Assembly (NCBI RefSeq): GCF_016086655.4
Contig: NC_052132.2
Coordinates: 18,106,805-18,170,804, forward strand
Reading direction: 5' to 3'
DNA from: Lepeophtheirus salmonis
Lineage: Eukaryota; Arthropoda; Copepoda; Siphonostomatoida; Caligidae
DNA length: 64,000 nucleotides
Part shown: piece after piece, positions 57,689 to 64,000 of the stretch
How positions within the stretch are numbered: position 1 is the first letter of the stretch
Layout of the letters: each line of letters opens with the position of its first letter
Notes under the pieces: model-generated
Told to the model about the DNA's origin: nothing
What the model saw: only the letters and a program-made list of their open reading frames with translations
The model's database searches: none
Position numbers and translations under genes: made by a program

Positions 57689-58635
57689 TCTTAGAAACAA
57701 ACGATATGCCCTTTGCTCAATAATACGTTTGAATTTTCAAAAGATGAAAGAATCATTTTTACGCAGATTTCTTGCAGATTATGAAAAATTATACTTTTTT
57801 AATAATGAAACAATAATTTGAACCGTTTTCACATTTTTAATAATTATGATTAAAAATTAATCAGTCATACCTTTGATCCGTTCTTGCTTCTTGATGATTT
57901 TTTTACAGGATTTTTTGAGGGAATGAAATGTCGTATAAATGTCTTTATTTTTTTAGTGAGGAACGTCTAATCCAATTTGAATGTCCAACACATGTTCACA
58001 CGTACAATTATTATTAAATAGCTAATAATACATTTAAATAATCGGGTTTTGTTTTAATTATGTATGTAATATTGGTTTAAACATGACTCTTTTAAAAAAA
58101 TGAAAGGGTGTTGTGCTATCATCTTGTTCTGTGTCTAAAACTGAAATGTCTAATAACTACAGTCTCATACTATTTTCATTCCGCAAAAGCGCACATTTTT
58201 TGCGTGCTCCTCTAGTAATACGTAGGGGAGAGAGTCAATTTTTTATATGCATTAGAGTCGAGTTAGAAAAGGAAATTATAAGATTGCAAACATACATTGT
58301 TTGTGATATAAAATGTATAAATTTTTTAGTTGCCACATTTTTTGGATTTGGTAATCTGAAGAATGAATTTTCTTTTCTTCAAGGGTTGCCATTATTATTT
58401 AACTCCTTAGTTGTAAACTTCTTCTCCTAAATAGACTCAATTATGTTTAACACCTGACTAAACATTCATATGTGTACATAAAAGACGGAGAGTGGACTCA
58501 GAGCACAATTGGCATCCTATTAGGAGTAATTATTGCAAATGTTTTCGTTTATTTCCTAATTGTCCTTGTGCGGATTTTTGGTTTATATTTCTTTCACATC
58601 CCCCTTTTATACACGATTTGCATCACTATACATTA
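57689..58635. other. Interval with short frames, none assignable
   Basis: A 105-codon plus frame (58113-58430) and a hydrophobic 60-codon frame (58472-58654) show no known motif, and the composition is that of the AT-rich background. I do not call them genes. Confidence 0.4.
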
Positions 58636-59971
58636 CAGTATGTCCAAAAATTGATGGGGGTATTCAAAATATTCGTTTTATAATTAAAAAAATTTTTTTT
58701 TTGGTCGGAATAAGATGAAATTTGGTGGATACAATCATAAGGCAATATTGAATTTTTCTGATACAATAAGTTTTCCATGATTGCATCATACATCAGTATA
58801 AAACGGCTCAGAAAACACCACAGCATGACAGGATGTTAGTTGAAATTCAATGTCCGAAATGTTGAGAGAGCACTCTTTGGAGATCATGGCCAAGGCTGTT
58901 GGCGAGGTCGAAGGTGAATCAAGTCAGAGAGACGTTGCTGAAAGGTTACAGATTCATCTCAGGACCATTGAGAATTGAAAAGGAAGGATGGACATATCCT
59001 TGCAAATCAGACGGGTCGTGGAAGGAAGAAAAAATTAGCAAAGTTCCCAAACTGGTTTTCAAAATCTTTGAGCAAAAAGAGCAATCCACAACGAAACTTG
59101 CAGCAAGATTGACTTGAAAAGGCTATCCAATATCCAAATAATCTGTCCACATCTACCTAAGGCACTCATTGAATGCTTTGCCATACCAACCCTCGTCTGT
59201 ATCCCAGATTTCAGAAAACCAAAGGAAGGCCGGCTTCAAATCTTTCGTGAGTGGAAACACTGGACTGCAGATGACTGGAAATGTATCTTCTTCTGTGATA
59301 AAACTCCATTTGAGTTATTTGTTGCCCCAATCCCCAAACAGGTTGGGTTTGGGCAAGAGATAAGGGAGATGTGGAACCCACTCCAACTGTGAAATTTCCT
59401 CTGAAAATTCAGGTTTGGGCCGTTATCAGCCACCAGGCAGTGACAGTTCACCTGATTCCACGAAACGAAACTGTGACAGTCGAGTACTGCGTAATGGAGA
59501 TCCTCAGCAAGTTTTTGATGTCTGCATTGTCTCGTACTGATGAAACTGGACCTCCTTTGAAGAGGAAAATGTTGTTTGACACATCAAGATCCATTTTCCA
59601 GAAGTATGGAATCCAAGTTCAGACAACTTGGATTCTTTCTGGGCAAATGCACATGGCCTGCCAACAGTCCTGATTTGTCTCCCATTGAAAATTTGTGAGC
59701 CTTGGTACAGAGGGAACTGAATGAAAATGCGCCAGCAATTTCAGAGGATGAGTAAAAAAAAACGTACAATTTTATTCGGAAAAATTTCTCCAGATACTTT
59801 GAATAATCTGTATGAAGGGATGCCAAAAAAAGGATGTCAGTCTTCTCATATTCATCTATAATTTGGCTTCTTTAGAAAATAAATTCCTTCCAAAAAAAAA
59901 ATAATTTTGTAATCCAATTTGACATCTGAATAATTATTTGTTGCGAATCTTGTTTTCATTCCAAAAGTCTG
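58636..59971 (+). mobile_element. Tc1-like transposon (family R, DDE type), near full length, frameshifted
   Basis: TA flanks both ends (58634-58635, 59972-59973); the TIRs are short and worn (cagtatgtccaaaaattg; reversed right end cagacttttggaatg). The transposase starts near 58887 with MAKAVGEVEGESSQRDVAER then LQIHLRTIEN (paired-like helix-turn-helix). It continues in other frames: KLAARLT, HSLNALPYQPSS, and WTADDWKCIFFCDKTPFELF (first catalytic D). The middle reads VWAVISHQAVTVHLIPRNET. The second block is unreadable. NSPDLSPIENL carries the third residue, a glutamate as in Tc1 (DD34E), followed by VQRELNENAPAISEDE. It keeps more of its length than any other element here but has at least four frame breaks. 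Confidence 0.88.
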
Positions 59972-59973
59972 TA

Positions 59974-60735
59974 ATTTAGTCTAAACAAAAATAATGTTGT
60001 ACGAATCAAGTTTAACATATATATAGAATTTAAAAGATGATTTTTTTTTTAAATACATTAAAGTAAAATTAATTTAAGCACTAACAAAAAAAAAGAAAAA
60101 AAAGAAGGTTGAAATTTCTGTTAGGAATGTTTCAAAGGCTACAAATAAATGATTGATTTGTATTTATACTGTTTGAAAGTTATTTGAGTTGGAAATCCCA
60201 TATTTAATTATTTATTATTTGTTGAAAAATCATTAATCTTTCATTCTTGAATAAAGAAACCTTAAGTGGTATTAATAAATCGTGGGTGTGCTCATGAATA
60301 ATAAAAAGAAACTTTGGTGATTTTTGGGGTAGCGTAAGTCCTTGTTGAACTCAGTTTAGGATTGAGGAGTGACATAAAAGTAATTCCTTCCCGTGTCCTT
60401 GCTAAATGTTGAGTAGGATTTGTATTTATTTCATTCCTTTTATAGCTGTACGAAAGTTATGCTACCCTCCTCGAAAATAATTTTTAAATTGTAATGGTTT
60501 CTATGTCATTTGTAGTGTTTTTTTTTTAGCATATTGAAAGGTCATATTTTATACAACTGTAACAATAATCCTGTTATAGAAGAGAGCATACATATAAGTC
60601 GTTCCTATCGTGATATGCAGGGGCAGACTCAAAAAGTTTAAAAGCCGTTTTGACTTTTTCATATTTTTATTTTGTGACATTTCTACGACAAACATTTGAA
60701 TCAAAAGTTGATAATTTATCAATTATCGATACGTT
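59974..60735. other. Interval with no supportable gene
   Basis: AT-rich spacer; nothing recognised. Confidence 0.5.
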
Positions 60736-61204
60736 TTATTTATTATGTCTCCCTCCATTCTGACTGATGGCTTCAATATCAGGACGAACAGAAACATAGC
60801 ACGCCTTTAGAAGTCCAAGACAAGTTGTTCCGCTCCTACATGATCACGGCCTTCAGGGCATCGACATTCGGATGATAAGTCTAGTGTCCTGGGAGTTGAC
60901 GTCGTGAGAAGACGAAAGCCAAAAGTATGCACGCCAGAAGAAATTCGGTACCTTCTTGAAGGTGTATACTGGAGTGAAATGTTGGGTACACACATGGCTA
61001 TCTCTAGGGAACATGCTCTTCAACTATGGCAAAACATGACACCTGAAGACCTTGTATTAGATGTCAGTGTTCACTTACTCGTTGGCCAAGAAGAAGTTGG
61101 GAGGCATCTTGCTGCTGTCGGAAGCCACAACGCTAAGGACCATGACCTGAGCTGGATTAAATGATCGAAATCGAAAATTGTTCTAATTTTTTAGCCTCGC
61201 CCTG
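60736..61204 (-). mobile_element. Family E-like transposase, central and C-terminal part
   Basis: The 5' TIR end at 61204 (cgccctg then TA) is followed on the minus strand by VMVLSVVASDSSKMPPNFFL then ANERVNTDI. Next come LKSMFPRDSHVCTQH (second catalytic D, CTQD, now H) and NFFWRAYFWLSSSHDVNSQD (third block). The C-terminus RPDIEAISQNGG ends at 60736. The helix-turn-helix and first catalytic block are deleted, the reverse of the other family E copies, which keep only the 5' half. Confidence 0.7.
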
Positions 61205-61206
61205 TA

Positions 61207-61892
61207 AAGTATCACATTATACTAGGCGTGCACGGAAAATTCCGAGAGGAAAATTGCCAGTAGGGAAAATTACAAACGGAAAAATTTCCCTTCATATATT
61301 ATCAAACTCAAAATACCTTGGACCACAACTATTTTTGTGCAATGGCAGGCCACCAAACTGGTTAAAAACCACAGTCGCCAATTCACAAAGCATTTATACC
61401 CTCTATGAATATTTCAGAATGAATACCCACGTGTTCAAAAAAACAAAAAATAGAATCAAACATATGCCCAACTAACAATGAAGAATAATTATTTATTTAG
61501 TAAGGTATTTTAAATTGGGCAGTCAAGGTATAACTGGGATGTCTCGTCAACCTACTACTATACAAATATTAACGTTTGTACAATTTATAGGGGCCTGGAT
61601 TTTATGTAGCAGTATTTGGAAGGGCCCTACATAATTTTTGAAGTATTGGTTGTGGTATATAATCTGCTTGGTGTCCCTCCGTAGTTTTAATCAACCAATG
61701 GAATAGGGGTTTATTTTGGAGCATTTGGTAAAAGCTTAAATGCATTGTGAAGTGACGCCTACTTGGTGTTTTGGTAGTTTTGAGAAGAAGTATTTTGATT
61801 TTTTTTATATAACGTGAAATTTTTCAAATGGTAATTTTCCACACTAGGTAATTAATGCAACTCCATTTGACCAATCAGAGAAAAAAAACATA
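61207..61892. other. Interval with a short degenerate tandem repeat
   Basis: At 61231-61295 ggaaaatt(c/g/a) recurs about every 14-17 bp, four times. This produces the peptide RGKLPVGKITNGKI in the 104-codon frame at 61161. No gene can be supported. Confidence 0.4.
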
Positions 61893-62062
61893 TGAGTGCC
61901 ATTTGAAAAGTCTGAGAGATGGAACTACTATCGCGTATCGAGATCATGTTTCGTAAGTATCATCTCTTGGAAGAACAAACACCAAATATCCACCAAATGA
62001 GTATATTTTTTTTTCTGGACGCGTCAGTAGTGCCATCTCTTGGACTTTTTAAATAACCCTCG
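61893..62062. mobile_element. Family O mariner MITE, 170 bp
   Basis: Flanked by TA. The left arm atttgaaaagtctgagagat and the reversed right arm atttaaaaagtccaagagat form long TIRs (about 38 bp). The left 120 bp are homologous to the start of the mariner at 46803 (both contain tctcttggaaga-caaacacc). No coding sequence. Confidence 0.85.
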
Positions 62063-62064
62063 TA

Positions 62065-62638
62065 AATATTAGTTTTTAAATGGTTTCCAAACAGGCAAAA
62101 GCTCAGCCTATAACCAGATTGAGTTATGTAACTTAATTTCTTCTTAAGTTATGGTTGATTATGCTTTTTTTTTAGTTTTGTGTTACTTTCGACATTGACT
62201 TCTCAAAATTTAATGGCCTCTTACTGTGGCCATATTACTTAAAATTAAAATCTTCTTACTTAAAAATTATTGAGGGCTTAGGTACAGCGAACTGGGACAC
62301 CATGTTTTCAAAGCCTAAAGGTCTTAAAAATGTGTGTGTCTTTTTTTTTTCAGAATCTGGTTTCAATTACCAGCACCAATTTAAAATTTTAGAATGATCC
62401 CGGATAATACATACATAAAAGATATCTAGCATAATTATATATATAGTCATTTTCGTCCTTACGCGTGTCCTCTACATGGAGGCACACAATAATACCCTAA
62501 CGGCCTTCCTATTCAGAAGACATCTCACGGATATTATATTTTATTTTTTGTTCGCTTAATCTGATAAGCACACTTTTATAAACATGGATCTCAAAATTGC
62601 CAATATATTGAACTATAATCTTGTTTCAGATACAAAAT
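62065..62638. other. Interval with no supportable gene
   Basis: AT-rich with a mildly GC-rich patch at 62455-62530. It could be the body of a SINE headed by the tRNA-like sequence at 62639-62703, but there is no second copy to confirm it. Confidence 0.4.
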
Positions 62639-62703
62639 CCCCAAAAATTTGAACTCATACCTCGCCGGGTTATGAGCTCGGTGAGACTACCATGTGCCTC
62701 AAC
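62639..62703 (-). pseudogene. tRNA-Met-like relic or SINE head
   Basis: The minus strand holds gcacatggtagtctc, then ccgag, a ctcataa anticodon loop (CAT) and cccgg, which pair at four of five positions. It ends in ggtatgagttcaaat, like the elongator tRNA-Met T arm. The 3' half of the T stem and the acceptor stem are not conserved, so a functional tRNA is unlikely. Confidence 0.5.
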
Positions 62704-62724
62704 AAAGATATTCAAATAAACGTG

Positions 62725-62855
62725 CACAAAACATTATTGACTCCATGGGAGCTTCGATTCTCAGGGCAGTGGCCACCATGGACAAGGAGCTCCTCATCAA
62801 GGTATGTACCAGGTTGGAGGCAGTGGCTAAAACTAGAGGTGGTTGGTTGGAGTGA
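62725..62855 (+). mobile_element. Family S transposase remnant, extreme C-terminus
   Basis: The plus strand reads SMGASILRAVATMDKELLIK then VCTRLEAVAKTRGGWLE and a stop, the terminal helix of a mariner-like protein. It matches MDKELHIKACGMFRTWCEAV at 2998. The 69-codon frame at 62692 uses another frame. Confidence 0.65.
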
Positions 62856-64000
62856 TTGGCTTCAATATGAACCCTTTAATCTAAGAGCACAATATTTTTG
62901 AATTGATGAATGAATTTTTAAGAAATATTTGGAAATATTCAATATCCTTAACTTTTCCGAATTTAAAATCCCCTCCCGGAATATGTTATTGAAATTAAAG
63001 AAACTTCAAAATAAAGTCTCACTTATAGTACAGAGCTATTCTTATTCCTATCTAATATTCAAAAATAGTATGGAAACTAGGTCTACATGAATGACTTGCA
63101 TAAAAAAGGCTATCTTCAGTGCTGTTTTTACTACTGTGATTGGGACCTAAAATAAAATTAAAATGTGAGCCCCCTATGTTTTACGTAAAAACAGATAACT
63201 AAGGCAAGTATTTCCAGTAAACTAACATGCGCTATAGTAATTATCTGTAAGAAAACACACTAAAATCGTTATTCTCAAAACAAATACGGATATTTCTAAT
63301 TAAAGTAAGAAAAATATTCGTTATCCGATTAATTAGGACTTAAAACCTTTATCACCCTTGATTATATTTGTTACAAAATAAATAATATTTAATAAAAATC
63401 TACTTATGAGTATGATAAATATTTAGCAATAACCCATAAAACAAAAATTGTTATTGTATAGAGTATTTTCTTAGACAATAAAAGTGAGCATTTTAGCAAA
63501 AATAAAACATTCAAGAGTCTCAAAATATTTTTGATAGAATACATTTTCCACACTGTTTTTCAACAGTCCTTATCAAAAGCCATTTACCAATTTCCAAAAA
63601 AGTTGTCTAACCTCACTTCCCCACAAAAAAAACATACCAATACATTATTTTGTCAAATCTTTTAAATTGCTCTTTCCAGATACATCATATATGTATTTAG
63701 TGATTTAATTCATAATAGTTTGTACAAAGCATATGACATAAGAGCGGAAGTTCTCCTGCATTGAAAGGGTCTAAAAATTAAATAAATTACATTAATCATC
63801 GTCTATGTGATTTTCTGCTCCCTCCTTGGCCAGGCAATACCTGGTAACACAGTGTTACACCATCTTATAACGTAAGAATTAAGAAAAGAAAATTAATGGG
63901 TGTTACTCCTTATGACAGATTCATTTTTAACCATAGTCGAATGATTGAGGAATTATTTTTTCATAGTCTGTCTTTTTTCCACTTTTTTTATCGATAATAG
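62856..64000. other. Interval with no supportable gene
   Basis: AT-rich to the window end; nothing recognised. Confidence 0.5.

Noticed and set aside
57471..58683. Several short open frames, including a hydrophobic 60-codon one
   Set aside because: No family motif, AT-rich random-like composition and frames overlapping on both strands; length is within chance for this base composition.
1..64000. CRISPR array, prophage, bacterial operon or defence system
   Set aside because: No regular spacer-repeat structure, no Shine-Dalgarno-led gene strings and no recognisable prokaryotic proteins; the content is eukaryotic transposon debris.

Overview
The window reads as AT-rich eukaryotic, most likely arthropod, genomic DNA. 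No bacterial operon logic, rRNA, CRISPR array or intact host gene is visible. What can be identified is a dense graveyard of Tc1/mariner-superfamily DNA transposons plus a few non-autonomous repeats. The mix of many diverged mariner-like DDD families, tRNA-derived SINEs and an AT-rich background fits a caligid copepod such as the salmon louse; that identification is inference from the repeat content, not from a marker gene.

Almost every recognisable coding segment is a broken transposase. I sorted them into working families A to S by protein similarity and terminal inverted repeats (TIRs). The best-delimited elements, with TIRs and TA target duplications, are: family A at 5807-6717 and 21337-22579; family F at 55499-56203; MITEs at 3164-3417, 33653-33937 and 61893-62062; a mariner at 56979-57445; and a Tc1-like (DDE) element at 58636-59971. 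Others are fragments: families B, D, E, G, H, J, K, L, M, P and S. Many copies join the N-terminal helix-turn-helix directly to the C-terminal end, with the catalytic core missing.

Layout. 0-9 kb holds family I and H remnants, a MITE, a composite C-terminal relic and family A copy 1. 9-16 kb holds family D, I, Q, E and F relics and a tRNA-headed SINE. 16-24 kb holds family G, a 29-bp minisatellite, and a family I mariner disrupted by family A copy 2, then family M. 24-36 kb holds mariner N-terminal pieces (P), family G, D and B pieces, an AT-rich GGGCGTCC-ended repeat and a family I MITE. 36-50 kb holds a second SINE, then families I, P, L, B, D, J, K, O, G and E, with a 148-bp tandem repeat and a long hairpin. 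50-64 kb is sparser at first (28-bp repeats, a hAT-type end), then has families F, Q nested in a hAT-like repeat, Tc1-like R, E, O and S, and a tRNA-Met-like relic.

The sequences act as a fossil record of transposition, nested insertion and internal deletion, not as a working gene set. No promoter, terminator, origin or host exon could be supported. Stretches without an entry of their own are described as blank intervals. All family assignments are by eye from translated motifs; no database search was possible.
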